A stretch of 64,000 bases of DNA from Streptomyces asoensis (GTDB lineage Bacteria > Actinomycetota > Actinomycetes > Streptomycetales > Streptomycetaceae). The stretch covers positions 248,001 through 312,000 of the forward strand of contig NZ_BNEB01000003.1 of NCBI RefSeq assembly GCF_016860545.1, written 5' to 3'. Made by a program: the position numbers and the translations under genes. The notes under the pieces were generated by a model. That model worked only from the letters and a program-made list of their open reading frames with translations, searched no databases and had not been told where the DNA came from. This document shows, piece after piece, positions 26,015 to 35,085 of the stretch (positions are counted from its first letter, which is position 1; each line of letters starts with the position of its first letter).

Positions 26015-27172
26015 TTACAGACCCATGTCCTTCGCGATGATCGACTTCATGATCTCGCTGGTGCCGCCGTAGATGCGGTTGACGCGGTTGTCCGCGTACA
26101 GGCGGGCGATCGGGTACTCGTTCATGAAGCCGTAGCCGCCGTGCAGCTGGAGGCAGCGGTCGATCACCCGGTGGGCGACCTCGGTGCAGAACAGCTTGGC
26201 GCTGGCGGCCTCGGCCGGGGTCAGCTCGCCCGCGTCCAGGGCCTCCGTGGCGCGGTCGGCGACGGCCTCGGCGGCGTCGACCTCGGCCTGGCAGGCGGCC
26301 AGCTCGAACTTGGTGTTCTGGAAGTGCGCGACCGGCTTGCCGAAGACGACGCGCTCCTGCACGTACTGCTTGGCGAACCGGACGGCGGCCTTGGCCTGCG
26401 CGTAGGCGCCGTAGGCGATGCCCCAGCGCTCGGAGGCGAGGTTGTGGCCGAGGTAGTAGAAGCCCTTGTTCTCCTCGCCGAGCAGGTCCTCGACGGGCAC
26501 CTTGACGTCGACGAACGCCAGCTCGGCGGTGTCGGAGGTCTTCAGGCCGAGCTTGTCCAGCTTGCGGCCGACCGAGTAGCCCTCGGCCTTGGTGTCGACG
26601 ACGAAGAGGGATATGCCGTGCCGGCGGTCCTCGGCGGTCGGCGCGGAGGTACGGGCGCAGACGATCATGCGGTCGGCGTGGACACCGCCGGTGATGAAGG
26701 TCTTGGAGCCGTTGAGGACGTAGTGCGTGCCGTCCTCGGAGAGCTTGGCGGTGCTCTTCATGCCCGCGAGGTCGGAGCCGGTGCCCGGCTCGGTCATCGC
26801 GATGGCCCACATCTCCTCGCCGGAGACGAACTTCGGCAGGAAGCGCTTCTTCTGCTCGTCGTTGGCGAGCAGCTTGATGTAGGGCAGGCCGAGCAGCACG
26901 TGCACGCCGGAGCCGCCGAAGGAGACGCCCGCGCGGGCGGTCTCCTCGTAGAGCACGGCCTCGAACTTGTACGAGTCGATGCCGGCGCCGCCGTACTCCT
27001 CGTCGACGCGGATGCCGAAGACGCCCAGCTCGGCGAGCTTGTAGTAGAAGTCGCGCGGCGCCTGGCCGGCCGCGAACCACTCGTCGTAGACGGGGACGAC
27101 CTCGGCCTCGATGAAGGCCCGGAGGGTCTCCCGGAACGCCTCGTGGTCCTCGTTGAACACCGTACGGCGCAC
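26015..27172 (-). CDS. Acyl-CoA dehydrogenase
   Basis: 385-aa flavin acyl-CoA dehydrogenase. The N-terminal helical domain begins V-F-N-E-D-H-E-A-F-R-E-T-L-R. M-T-E-P-G-T-G-S-D-L-A-G (about 127-138) and F-I-T-G-G are the FAD/substrate motifs. The C-terminus has Q-L-H-G-G-Y-G-F-M-N-E-Y-P and Y-G-G-T-S-E-I-M-K-S-I-I-A, typical of long-chain acyl-CoA dehydrogenases; Glu of Y-G-G-T-S-E is near the usual base position. GTG at 27172 gives the normal family length and has GGAAGGG upstream; a longer in-frame start at 27265 adds a basic leader without homology. Probably cotranscribed with tesB. A TetR-type dyad lies 94 bp upstream. Confidence 0.88.
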   Translation of the reverse strand: MRRTVFNEDHEAFRETLRAFIEAEVVPVYDEWFAAGQAPRDFYYKLAELGVFGIRVDEEYGGAGIDSYKFEAVLYEETARAGVSFGGSGVHVLLGLPYIKLLANDEQKKRFLPKFVSGEEMWAIAMTEPGTGSDLAGMKSTAKLSEDGTHYVLNGSKTFITGGVHADRMIVCARTSAPTAEDRRHGISLFVVDTKAEGYSVGRKLDKLGLKTSDTAELAFVDVKVPVEDLLGEENKGFYYLGHNLASERWGIAYGAYAQAKAAVRFAKQYVQERVVFGKPVAHFQNTKFELAACQAEVDAAEAVADRATEALDAGELTPAEAASAKLFCTEVAHRVIDRCLQLHGGYGFMNEYPIARLYADNRVNRIYGGTSEIMKSIIAKDMGL

Positions 27173-27265
27173 CGCCGCCACCCTTCCCTGCGCCTGGACC
27201 GGCGCCGCTCTCGCGTACCTGGTTGCTCGCCGCCGGGGTGCTCGATCGATGATTGCGGCCCTCAT

Positions 27266-27283
27266 TGGCTAAGCGCTTGCTCA
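27266..27283. promoter_or_regulatory. Candidate TetR-type operator before acyl-CoA dehydrogenase
   Basis: TGGCTAAGCGCTTGCTCA at 27266-27283 has a perfect AAGCGCTT core. Its right half matches one arm of an ideal dyad TGAGCAAGCGCTTGCTCA, the kind of site TetR-type fatty-acid-catabolism regulators bind. It lies upstream of the minus-strand acyl-CoA dehydrogenase start. It differs from the GTTAACG dyads next to the local TetR gene, so its regulator is probably encoded elsewhere. Confidence 0.45.
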
Positions 27284-27340
27284 GAACAACCGTACCGGCG
27301 AGTACGAACAGCGTCCAGGGTGGGACGGGGGTAACGCTCG

Positions 27341-27934
27341 TCACTCCACCGCCGCGGCGAAGGCCCCCCTGGCCATCCGGTGCAGCAGCGCCGCCGTGGC
27401 CGCGCGCCCGGGCAGGGAACCCGGTCGGCCCAGGTGCGGGGTGGAGTTCAGCAGACCGAAGACGGAGTGCACCGCGGAGCGGGCGGCGGGCTCCGCGAGG
27501 CCCGGGTACACGGCGCACAGGACCTTCACCCACAGCTCGACGTACTGCCGCTGGAGCTGGCGGACCATCTTGCGGTCGCTGTCACGCAGGCGGTCCAGCT
27601 CGCGGTCGTGCAGGGTGATCAGGGGACGGTCGTCGAGGGCGAAGTCGATGTGGCCCTCGACGAGCGAGTCGAGCACCTCCTCGGACGGCACCCCGTCGGC
27701 CTCCGCCAGACGCCGTTCGGCGCCCGTCAGCAGCCGCCCGCTGATCCCCACCAGCAGTTCGGCGAGCATCGCGTCCTTGCCGGGGAAGTGCCGGTACAGC
27801 CCCGGACCGCTGATGCCGACCGCGGCCCCTATCTCGTCCACCCCGACGCCGTGGAACCCGCGCTCGGCGAACAGCCGGGCGGCCTCCCTGAGGATCTGCT
27901 CGCGACGGGTCGGGGCGTCGGTTCTCGTGGCCAT
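27341..27934 (-). CDS. TetR family regulator, likely repressor of the leucine-catabolic operon
   Basis: 197-aa TetR repressor. The N-terminal HTH is R-R-E-Q-I-L-R-E-A-A-R-L-F-A-E-R-G-F-H-G-V-G-V-D-E-I-G-A-A-V-G-I-S (about 10-42) followed by G-L-Y-R-H-F-P-G-K-D. The C-terminal ligand domain includes DRPLITLHDRELDRLRDSDR, seen in TetR proteins associated with acyl-CoA metabolism genes. It is divergent from the methylcrotonyl-CoA carboxylase operon, with two near-palindromic sites between the genes. It probably controls itself and that operon in response to an acyl-CoA; the ligand is not known from sequence. Confidence 0.88.
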   Translation of the reverse strand: MATRTDAPTRREQILREAARLFAERGFHGVGVDEIGAAVGISGPGLYRHFPGKDAMLAELLVGISGRLLTGAERRLAEADGVPSEEVLDSLVEGHIDFALDDRPLITLHDRELDRLRDSDRKMVRQLQRQYVELWVKVLCAVYPGLAEPAARSAVHSVFGLLNSTPHLGRPGSLPGRAATAALLHRMARGAFAAAVE

Positions 27935-27955
27935 GAAGGCAATTCTAGACAGGGA

Positions 27956-28000
27956 GGTTAGCGGTCGTTAACCTGAAGGAAATGGTTAACGCTCATTAAC
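27956..28000. promoter_or_regulatory. Two TetR operator dyads in divergent promoter
   Basis: Site 1, 27956-27973, reads GGTTAGCG-GT-CGTTAACC with one arm mismatch. Site 2, 27985-28000, reads GTTAACG-CT-CATTAAC with one arm mismatch. Their centres are 28 bp apart, i.e. on nearly the same helix face, between the TetR gene and the carboxylase operon. Confidence 0.6.
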
Positions 28001-28030
28001 AGTCGATCACTGGGTGAGGGGACCGCAAGG

Positions 28031-29647
28031 ATGGAGCAGGCACCGGAGCTGACGAGCGCGGCAGATCCCGCGTCGGAGGCCTGGCGGGCCAACGAGGCGG
28101 CGCACCGCGCCCTCGTGGAGGAGCTGCGCGGCAAACTGGCCGCCGCCCGGCTGGGCGGCGGGGAGAAGGCGCGGGCCCGCCACACCGCGCGCGGGAAACT
28201 GCTGCCCAGGGACCGGGTGGACGCCCTGCTGGACCCGGGCTCGCCGTTCCTGGAGCTCGCCCCGCTCGCCGCCGACGGCCTCTACGACGGACAGGCGCCG
28301 GCGGCCGGGGTCATCGCCGGGATCGGCCGGGTCAGCGGACGCGCGTGTGTGATCGTCGCCAACGACGCCACGGTCAAGGGCGGCACCTACTACCCGATGA
28401 CGGTCAAGAAGCACCTGCGGGCCCAGGAGGTGGCCCTCGAGAACCGGCTGCCCTGTCTGTACCTCGTGGACTCCGGCGGGGCCTTCCTGCCCCTCCAGGA
28501 CGAGGTCTTCCCGGACCGCGAGCACTTCGGGCGCATCTTCTACAACCAGGCCCGGATGTCCGGCGCCGGGATCCCGCAGATCGCCGCCGTACTGGGCTCG
28601 TGCACGGCCGGCGGCGCCTATGTCCCCGCCATGAGCGACGAGGCGGTCATCGTCCGCGGTCAGGGCACGATCTTCCTGGGCGGTCCCCCGCTGGTGAAGG
28701 CCGCCACCGGCGAGGTCGTCACCGCGGAGGAGCTGGGCGGCGGCGAGGTGCACGCACGCGTGTCGGGGGTGACCGACCACCTCGCCGAGGACGACGCGCA
28801 CGCGCTGCGGATCGTCCGCAACATCGTCGCCACCCTCCCCGCGCGCGGCCCCCTGCCCTGGGAGGTGCGGGCCGCCGTCGAGCCCAAGGTCGACCCCTTC
28901 GGCCTGTACGGCGCCGTGCCCGTCGACCCCCGCACCCCCTACGACGTCCGCGAGGTCATCGCGCGCGTGGTCGACGGCTCCCGCTTCGCGGAGTTCAAGG
29001 CCGAGTTCGGGCAGACCCTGGTCACCGGCTTCGCCCGGATCCACGGTCACCCGGTCGGCATCGTCGCCAACAACGGCATCCTGTTCTCCGAGTCCGCCCA
29101 GAAGGGCGCCCACTTCATCGAGCTGTGCGACCAGCGCGGGATCCCGCTGGTCTTCCTCCAGAACATCTCGGGGTTCATGGTCGGCCGCGACTACGAGGCC
29201 GGGGGCATCGCCAAGCACGGCGCCAAGATGGTGACGGCCGTGGCGTGCACGCGCGTGCCGAAGCTGACGGTCGTGGTCGGCGGGTCGTACGGCGCCGGGA
29301 ACTACTCCATGTGCGGCCGGGCCTACTCGCCCCGCTTCCTGTGGATGTGGCCGGGCGCCAAGATCTCCGTCATGGGCGGCGAGCAGGCCGCCTCCGTCCT
29401 CGCGACCGTCAAGCGGGACCAGCTCCAGGCGCAGGGCGAGGAGTGGCCCGCGGACGCGGAGGAGGCGTTCAAGGCACCGGTCCGGCAGCAGTACGAGCGC
29501 CAGGGCAACGCCTACTACGCCACGGCCCGCCTCTGGGACGACGGCGTCATCGACCCGCTGGAGACCCGCCAGGTGCTGGGTCTCGCACTGACCGCGTGTG
29601 CCCACGCGCCGCTGGGTGACCCCCAGTTCGGCGTCTTCCGGATGTGA
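28031..29647 (+). CDS. Methylcrotonyl-CoA carboxylase beta (carboxyltransferase) subunit
   Basis: 538-aa carboxyltransferase of the acyl-CoA carboxylase family, most like the methylcrotonyl-CoA carboxylase beta subunit. Features are [25 protein letters not shown] (about 154-178), [13 protein letters not shown], and [17 protein letters not shown] (about 418-434), the last typical of MCC-beta rather than propionyl-CoA enzymes. First gene of a four-gene leucine/isovalerate catabolic operon; it transfers CO2 from carboxybiotin to 3-methylcrotonyl-CoA. The alpha gene follows after 14 bp. Confidence 0.87.
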   Translation: MEQAPELTSAADPASEAWRANEAAHRALVEELRGKLAAARLGGGEKARARHTARGKLLPRDRVDALLDPGSPFLELAPLAADGLYDGQAPAAGVIAGIGRVSGRACVIVANDATVKGGTYYPMTVKKHLRAQEVALENRLPCLYLVDSGGAFLPLQDEVFPDREHFGRIFYNQARMSGAGIPQIAAVLGSCTAGGAYVPAMSDEAVIVRGQGTIFLGGPPLVKAATGEVVTAEELGGGEVHARVSGVTDHLAEDDAHALRIVRNIVATLPARGPLPWEVRAAVEPKVDPFGLYGAVPVDPRTPYDVREVIARVVDGSRFAEFKAEFGQTLVTGFARIHGHPVGIVANNGILFSESAQKGAHFIELCDQRGIPLVFLQNISGFMVGRDYEAGGIAKHGAKMVTAVACTRVPKLTVVVGGSYGAGNYSMCGRAYSPRFLWMWPGAKISVMGGEQAASVLATVKRDQLQAQGEEWPADAEEAFKAPVRQQYERQGNAYYATARLWDDGVIDPLETRQVLGLALTACAHAPLGDPQFGVFRM

Positions 29648-29661
29648 GGAGGGGAGCCTTG

Positions 29662-31665
29662 ATGTTCGACACCGTGCTTGTGGCCAACCGGGGCGAGATC
29701 GCCGTCCGGGTCATCCGGACACTGCGCGCGCTGGGGGTGCGCTCGGTGGCCGTCTTCTCCGACGCCGACGCCGACGCCCGGCACGTCCGGGAGGCGGACA
29801 CGGCCGTGCGCATCGGTCCGCCGCCGGCGGCCGAGAGCTATCTGTCGGTGGAGCGGCTGCTGGAGGCGGCCGCCCGCACCGGCGCCCAGGCGGTCCACCC
29901 GGGGTACGGCTTCCTCGCGGAGAACGCCGGTTTCGCGCGCGCGTGCGCCGACGCCGGGCTGGTCTTCATCGGGCCGCCCGCGGACGCCATCGCCCTGATG
30001 GGCGACAAGATCCGCGCCAAGGAGACCGTGGAGGCGGCCGGCGTGCCGGTCGTCCCCGGCGGCCGCGACCCCGACCTCGCCGGGGCGGCCCACCGGCTGG
30101 GCGCCCCCGTCCTGCTCAAGCCCTCGGCGGGCGGCGGCGGCAAGGGCATGCGCCTGGTGCGGGACCTGGCCGTGCTGGAGGAGGAGATCGCCGCCGCCCG
30201 CCGCGAGGCGCGCACCTCCTTCGGCGACGACACGCTCCTGGTGGAGCGGTGGGTCGACCGGCCCCGGCACATCGAGATCCAGGTGCTGGCCGACGGCCAC
30301 GGGAACGTGGTGCACCTGGGCGAGCGCGAGTGCTCCCTCCAGCGCCGCCACCAGAAGATCGTCGAGGAGGCGCCCTCCGTCCTGCTGGACGAACGGACCC
30401 GCGCGGCCATGGGCGAGGCGGCGGTCCAGGCGGCCCGCTCCTGCGGCTACCGGGGCGCGGGCACGGTGGAGTTCATCGTGCCGGGCGGCGACCCGTCCTC
30501 GTACTACTTCATGGAGATGAACACCCGCCTCCAGGTGGAGCACCCGGTCACCGAACTGGTCACCGGCCTCGACCTGGTGGAGTGGCAGCTGCGGGTGGCC
30601 GCCGGTGAGCCCCTGTCCTTCGGCCAGGAGGACGTCCGGCTGACCGGCCACGCGGTCGAGGCGCGGATCTGCGCCGAGGACCCCGCCCGCGGGTTCCTGC
30701 CCTCCGGCGGGACCGTGCTGCGGCTGCGCGAGCCGCAGGGCGACGGTGTGCGCACCGACTCCGGGCTGAGCGAGGGCACCGAGGTCGGCAGCCTCTACGA
30801 CCCGATGCTCTCCAAGGTGATCGCCTACGGGCCGGACCGGGAGACCGCGCTGCGCAGGCTGCGGGCGGCGCTCGCCGGGACGGTCACGCTGGGCGTGCAG
30901 ACCAACGCCGGGTTCCTGCGGCGGCTGCTGGCCCATCCGGCGGTGGTGGCCGGCGAGCTGGACACGGGGCTGGTGGAGCGGGAGGCCGCGGCGCTCGTCC
31001 CGGCCGGCGTGCCGCAGGAGGTGTACACGGCCGCGGCGCTGCTGCGCCAGGCCGCGCTCGCCCCCCGGTCCCCGGACACGGACTGGGTGGATCCCTTCTC
31101 GGTACCGGACGGCTGGCGTCTGGGCGGCGACCCCGCCTGGACGGCCCACCACCTCCAGGTCCCGGGACAGGACCCGGTGACGGTCCGGGTGCGCGGCACC
31201 GCGGACGGCGGGGCGGAGGTCCTGCTCGACGGCGACGCGACCCCGCTGCGGGCCGCAGCGGGGCAGCCGCCGCGGCCGGGAGCCGATCCCCGGTTCACCT
31301 GCCGGCTCGACGGCGTGAGCCGGACGTTCGCCGCACTGGCGGACGGCACCTGGCTGGGCCACGAGGGCGACGCCTGGCAGGTGCGCGACCACGACCCGGT
31401 CGCCGACTCCCTCGGCCGGGGCGCCCACGCCGGCGCCGACTCGCTCACCGCGCCCATGCCGGGCACGGTCACGGTCGTCAAGGTCGCCGTCGGCGACGAG
31501 GTGGCCGCCGGGCAGAGCCTGCTCGTCGTGGAGGCGATGAAGATGGAGCACGTCATCTCCGCCCCGCACGCCGGCACGGTCGCCGAGCTGGACGTGGCGC
31601 CCGGCGCGACGGTCGCGATGGACCAGGTGCTGGCCGTCATCGCCCCGGTGGAGGAGGACCGGTGA
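29662..31665 (+). CDS. Methylcrotonyl-CoA carboxylase alpha (biotin carboxylase/BCCP) subunit
   Basis: 667-aa biotin-dependent carboxylase subunit. The N-terminal biotin carboxylase ([19 protein letters not shown]-grasp with [11 protein letters not shown], and [14 protein letters not shown]) spans about 1-445. A linker/BT region follows, and a C-terminal biotinyl domain carries the attachment motif E-A-M-K627-M-E-H. ATG 29662 is preceded by GAGGAGGGGAG, and an in-frame ATG at 29644 overlaps the previous stop. The stop overlaps the lyase GTG start. It pairs with the upstream beta subunit. Confidence 0.9.
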   Translation: MFDTVLVANRGEIAVRVIRTLRALGVRSVAVFSDADADARHVREADTAVRIGPPPAAESYLSVERLLEAAARTGAQAVHPGYGFLAENAGFARACADAGLVFIGPPADAIALMGDKIRAKETVEAAGVPVVPGGRDPDLAGAAHRLGAPVLLKPSAGGGGKGMRLVRDLAVLEEEIAAARREARTSFGDDTLLVERWVDRPRHIEIQVLADGHGNVVHLGERECSLQRRHQKIVEEAPSVLLDERTRAAMGEAAVQAARSCGYRGAGTVEFIVPGGDPSSYYFMEMNTRLQVEHPVTELVTGLDLVEWQLRVAAGEPLSFGQEDVRLTGHAVEARICAEDPARGFLPSGGTVLRLREPQGDGVRTDSGLSEGTEVGSLYDPMLSKVIAYGPDRETALRRLRAALAGTVTLGVQTNAGFLRRLLAHPAVVAGELDTGLVEREAAALVPAGVPQEVYTAAALLRQAALAPRSPDTDWVDPFSVPDGWRLGGDPAWTAHHLQVPGQDPVTVRVRGTADGGAEVLLDGDATPLRAAAGQPPRPGADPRFTCRLDGVSRTFAALADGTWLGHEGDAWQVRDHDPVADSLGRGAHAGADSLTAPMPGTVTVVKVAVGDEVAAGQSLLVVEAMKMEHVISAPHAGTVAELDVAPGATVAMDQVLAVIAPVEEDR

Positions 31666-32609
31666 CCCTTCCCATGACGGTGCCGCTCCCCGGGCTGCCC
31701 GCCCGGGTGCGGATCCACGAGGTCGGCGCACGCGACGGCCTCCAGAACGAGAAGACGGTCGTACCGACGGAGGTCAAGGCGGAGTTCGTGCGCCGGCTGG
31801 CCGACGCGGGCCTGACCACCATCGAGGCGACCAGCTTCGTCCACCCCGACTGGGTTCCCCAACTCGCGGACGCCGAGCGGCTCTTCCCGATGGTGAGCGA
31901 TCTGGACGTGGCGCTGCCGGTCCTGGTGCCGAACGTACGCGGGCTCGACCGCGCGCTCGCCCTGGACGCCCGCCGGGTCGCCGTGTTCGTGAGCGCCACC
32001 GAGTCGTTCGCGAAGGCCAACCTCAACCGCACCCTGGACGAGGCGCTGGCCATGACCGAGCCGGTGGTGACCCGGGCCAAGGAGCAGGGCGTGCACGTGC
32101 GCGGCTACCTCTCCATGTGCTTCGGCGACCCCTGGGAGGGCGCGGTACCGGTCGACCAGGTCGTCCGGGTCTGCCGGGCCCTGCTCGACCTGGGCTGTGA
32201 CGAGCTGAGCCTGGGCGACACGATCGGCGTGGCGACCCCGGGACACGTCCGGGCGCTGCTGACCGCGCTCGGCGAACAGGGCGTCCCGGCAGACGTGCTG
32301 GGTGTCCACTTCCACGACACCTACGGTCAGGCGCTCGCCAACACCCTCGCCGCGCTCCAGCACGGCGTCACCACCGTCGACGCCTCGGCGGGCGGTCTCG
32401 GCGGCTGCCCGTACGCCAAGTCCGCCACCGGCAACCTCGCCACCGAAGACCTCGTGTGGATGCTGCGGGGCCTCGGCATCGACACCGGTATCGATCTCGG
32501 CCGTCTCGTCGCCACGAGCGAGTGGATGGCCGGCCGACTGGGCCGACCCAGCCCGTCACGCACCGTCCGAGCCCTCGGCACGATGACACAGCCCCACAAG
32601 GAGCAGTGA
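31662..32609 (+). CDS. hmgL: Hydroxymethylglutaryl-CoA lyase
   Basis: 315-aa lyase of the DRE-TIM metallolyase family, cleaving HMG-CoA to acetoacetate and acetyl-CoA in the final step of leucine breakdown. Visible are [10 protein letters not shown] (about 21-30) with the catalytic Arg/Asp, [21 protein letters not shown] (metal His pair) and the lyase signature [12 protein letters not shown] with the active-site Cys. The GTG start overlaps the carboxylase alpha stop. Gene order beta-alpha-lyase-dehydrogenase is the usual actinobacterial liu-type operon. Confidence 0.92.
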   Translation: MTLPMTVPLPGLPARVRIHEVGARDGLQNEKTVVPTEVKAEFVRRLADAGLTTIEATSFVHPDWVPQLADAERLFPMVSDLDVALPVLVPNVRGLDRALALDARRVAVFVSATESFAKANLNRTLDEALAMTEPVVTRAKEQGVHVRGYLSMCFGDPWEGAVPVDQVVRVCRALLDLGCDELSLGDTIGVATPGHVRALLTALGEQGVPADVLGVHFHDTYGQALANTLAALQHGVTTVDASAGGLGGCPYAKSATGNLATEDLVWMLRGLGIDTGIDLGRLVATSEWMAGRLGRPSPSRTVRALGTMTQPHKEQ

Positions 32610-32614
32610 ACGCG

Positions 32615-33775
32615 ATGGACCACCGTCTCTCCCCCGAACTGGAAGAACTCCGCCGTACCGTCGAGGAGTTCGCGCACGACGTGGTCGCGCCCAAGATCGG
32701 CGACTTCTACGAGCGGCACGAGTTCCCCTACGAGATCGTCCGCGAGATGGGCCGCATGGGCCTGTTCGGCCTGCCGTTCCCCGAGGAGCACGGCGGTATG
32801 GGCGGCGACTACCTCGCCCTCGGCATCGCGCTGGAGGAACTGGCGCGGGTCGACTCGTCCGTGGCGATCACCCTGGAGGCGGGCGTCTCGCTGGGCGCCA
32901 TGCCGATCCATCTCTTCGGGACGCCGGAGCAGAAGCGTCAGTGGCTGCCGCGGCTGTGCTCCGGCGAGATCCTGGGTGCCTTCGGGCTGACCGAGCCGGA
33001 CGGCGGCTCGGACGCGGGAGCGACGCGCACGACGGCCCGCCTCGACCCGGACACGGACGAGTGGGTGATCAACGGCACCAAGTGCTTCATCACCAATTCG
33101 GGTACGGACATCACGGGTCTGGTCACGGTCACGGCGGTGACGGGCCGCAAGCCGGACGGCCGGCCGCTGATCTCGGCGATCATCGTGCCGTCCGGCACCC
33201 CGGGCTTCACGGTGGCGAGCCCGTACTCGAAGGTCGGCTGGAACGCGTCCGACACCCGTGAACTGTCCTTCTCCGACGTGCGGGTCCCGGCGGCGAACCT
33301 GCTCGGCGAGGAGGGCCGCGGATACGCGCAGTTCCTGCGCATCCTCGACGAGGGGCGGATCGCCATCGCGGCGCTGGCGACCGGTCTTGCGCAGGGCTGT
33401 GTGGACGAGTCGGTCAAGTACGCCCGCGAGCGGCACGCGTTCGGCCGTCCGATCGGCGCCAACCAGGCCATCCAGTTCAAGATCGCCGACATGGAGATGA
33501 AGGCCCACACGGCCCGCCTCGCCTGGCGGGACGCGGCCTCGCGGCTGGTGGCGGGCGATCCGTTCAAGAAGGAGGCGGCCCTCGCGAAGCTGTACTCGTC
33601 GACGGTCGCCGTCGACAACGCCCGTGACGCCACCCAGATCCACGGCGGCTACGGCTTCATGAACGAGTATCCGGTGGCCCGGATGTGGCGCGACTCCAAG
33701 ATCCTGGAGATCGGCGAGGGCACGAGCGAAGTGCAACGGATGCTGATCGCAAGGGAGTTGGGACTCACCGGCTGA
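32615..33775 (+). CDS. acdH: Acyl-CoA dehydrogenase (isovaleryl/branched-chain type)
   Basis: 386-aa flavin acyl-CoA dehydrogenase, expected to oxidise short branched-chain acyl-CoAs such as isovaleryl-CoA to methylcrotonyl-CoA, the substrate of the carboxylase in the same operon. Motifs are F-G-L-T-E-P-D-G-G-S-D-A-G-A (about 121-134), C-F-I-T-N-S-G, Q-I-H-G-G-Y-G-F-M-N-E-Y-P and the end G-E-G-T-S-E-V-Q-R-M-L-I-A-R-E-L. From memory S. coelicolor acdH, needed for branched-chain amino acid catabolism, lies in the same position next to desE. Start at ATG 32615 with AAGGAG upstream; a GTG at 32606 overlapping the previous stop is possible. Confidence 0.88.
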   Translation: MDHRLSPELEELRRTVEEFAHDVVAPKIGDFYERHEFPYEIVREMGRMGLFGLPFPEEHGGMGGDYLALGIALEELARVDSSVAITLEAGVSLGAMPIHLFGTPEQKRQWLPRLCSGEILGAFGLTEPDGGSDAGATRTTARLDPDTDEWVINGTKCFITNSGTDITGLVTVTAVTGRKPDGRPLISAIIVPSGTPGFTVASPYSKVGWNASDTRELSFSDVRVPAANLLGEEGRGYAQFLRILDEGRIAIAALATGLAQGCVDESVKYARERHAFGRPIGANQAIQFKIADMEMKAHTARLAWRDAASRLVAGDPFKKEAALAKLYSSTVAVDNARDATQIHGGYGFMNEYPVARMWRDSKILEIGEGTSEVQRMLIARELGLTG

Positions 33776-33808
33776 GCCGACGGCGGCGGGAAGCAGAGGC
33801 GGGACCAG

Positions 33809-33839
33809 GGGTCCGGTGTGCCGGGAGGCCACCGGGCCC
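33809..33839 (+). terminator. Terminator of the leucine-catabolic operon
   Basis: 10-bp inverted repeat with one G-T pair (33809-33818 with 33830-33839), 11-nt loop, followed by a short T-containing stretch, between acdH and the desE iron box. Confidence 0.65.
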
Positions 33840-33851
33840 TTCGATTTGAGA

Positions 33852-33870
33852 TGAGGTTAGGCTAACCTAC
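33852..33870 (+). promoter_or_regulatory. Iron box upstream of desE (DmdR/IdeR-type operator)
   Basis: TGAGGTTAGGCTAACCTAC matches the Streptomyces iron-box consensus TTAGGTTAGGCTAACCTAA at 17 of 19 positions. It sits 50 bp before the desE start, so an iron-loaded DtxR-family repressor (DmdR1 type) should shut the gene off when iron is sufficient. Confidence 0.92.
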
Positions 33871-33919
33871 GTTCGATCAGTCCTCGGGTGATCCGCCCCG
33901 TTCGAAAGTAGCCAGAGAC

Positions 33920-34969
33920 ATGCCCAACGCCAGAGCCGCCCGTCCCACCCGCCGTGGCATCCTCGCCGCCGGTGGCGCCCTCGGTCTCGGTGCCGCACTC
34001 GCCGCCTGCGGGGACGAGGACACCGGCAGCGGCGGCTCCGCGTCGACGGCGGGCGCTTCGGCCGGCTCCGGGCCCTGGACGTTCAAGGACGACCGCGGCA
34101 CCACGGTGAAGCTCGACAAGATCCCCGCGAACATCGTCGCCTTCACCGGCGTCGGCGCCGCGCTCCACGACTACGGCATCCAGGTCAAGGGCGTGTTCGG
34201 TCCGACCAGGACCGCCGCGGGCAAGGCCGACGTCCAGGCGGGCGACATGGACGTCAGCAAGGTGACGGTCCTCGGCAACGTCTGGGACGAGTTCAACGTC
34301 GAGAAGTACGCGGCCCTCGCGCCCGACGTGCTCATCTCCACGATGTTCGACGACGCCGGCACCCTCTGGTACGTCCCCGAGGCCTCCAAGGACAAGATCG
34401 CCAAGCTCGCGCCGAGCGTCGGCGTCTCCGTCTACGACCGCCAGCTGACCGCTCCGCTCCAGCGCATGTGGGAGCTGGCCGAGTCGCTGGGCGCCGACAT
34501 GACGGCGGCTGCCGTGACCGACGCGAAGAAGAAGTTCGAGGCCGCCGCCGCCCGGCTGCGCGCCGCCGCCAAGGCCAAGCCCGGCATCAAGGTGATGGCC
34601 GGTTCGGCCAGCGCCGAGCTGTTCTACGTCTCCGGCACCGACCTCTCCATCGACCTGGAGTACTTCAAGGCCCTCGGCGTGAACTTCGTCGAGCCGCCGG
34701 CGAGCGCGAAGGCGCAGGGCGGCGGCTGGTACGAGTCGCTGAGCTGGGAGAACGTCGACAAGTACCCGGCCGACATCATCATGATGGACGACCGCTCCTC
34801 GACGATCCAGCCCGCCGACATCACCGAGGCGACCTGGAAGAAGCTGCCGGCGGTGAAGGCGGGACAGGTCATCGCGCGCTCGCCGGAGCCGATCCTGTCG
34901 TACGCGAAGTGCGTGCCGCTGCTGGAGACCCTCGCCGAGGCGCTCGAGAAGGCGAAGAAGGTCAGCTGA
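33920..34969 (+). CDS. desE: Ferrioxamine-binding lipoprotein (siderophore ABC receptor)
   Basis: 349-aa periplasmic-type binding lipoprotein for ferric hydroxamate siderophores. Signal peptide R-R-G-I-L-A-A-G-G-A-L-G-L-G-A-A-L-A-A-C with a twin-Arg start and lipobox L-A-A-C, lipidated Cys30. The class III binding-protein fold follows (D-D-R-G-T-T-V-K-L-D-K-I-P-A-N-I-V-A-F, long linker helix rich in Lys/Ala around 195-215). No permease or ATPase genes are adjacent, as in S. coelicolor desE, so the rest of the importer is elsewhere. Iron-box control is visible upstream. Acts with desABCD to recover ferrioxamines. Confidence 0.93.
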   Translation: MPNARAARPTRRGILAAGGALGLGAALAACGDEDTGSGGSASTAGASAGSGPWTFKDDRGTTVKLDKIPANIVAFTGVGAALHDYGIQVKGVFGPTRTAAGKADVQAGDMDVSKVTVLGNVWDEFNVEKYAALAPDVLISTMFDDAGTLWYVPEASKDKIAKLAPSVGVSVYDRQLTAPLQRMWELAESLGADMTAAAVTDAKKKFEAAAARLRAAAKAKPGIKVMAGSASAELFYVSGTDLSIDLEYFKALGVNFVEPPASAKAQGGGWYESLSWENVDKYPADIIMMDDRSSTIQPADITEATWKKLPAVKAGQVIARSPEPILSYAKCVPLLETLAEALEKAKKVS

Positions 34970-35020
34970 CCCGCGGGTGGCTCAGGCCGCGGGTGAGCCG
35001 CGTGTCCGTCACGGCCGGTC

Positions 35021-35052
35021 GCGCAGTTCCCCGCGCCCCTGAAAAGCAGGGG
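35021..35052 (+). repeat. Partial copy of a common Streptomyces intergenic hairpin repeat
   Basis: GCGCAGTTCCCCGCGCCCCT followed by GAAAAGCAGGGG is a sequence I recognise as very frequent between Streptomyces genes, normally with a long mirrored arm. Here only the short hairpin CCCCTG/CAGGGG (35036-35041, 35047-35052) remains. It lies between desE and the siderophore-interacting protein gene and may act as an attenuator. Confidence 0.6.
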
Positions 35053-35085
35053 GCCACCCCACCCCACGCCCACAGGAGCAGCCCC

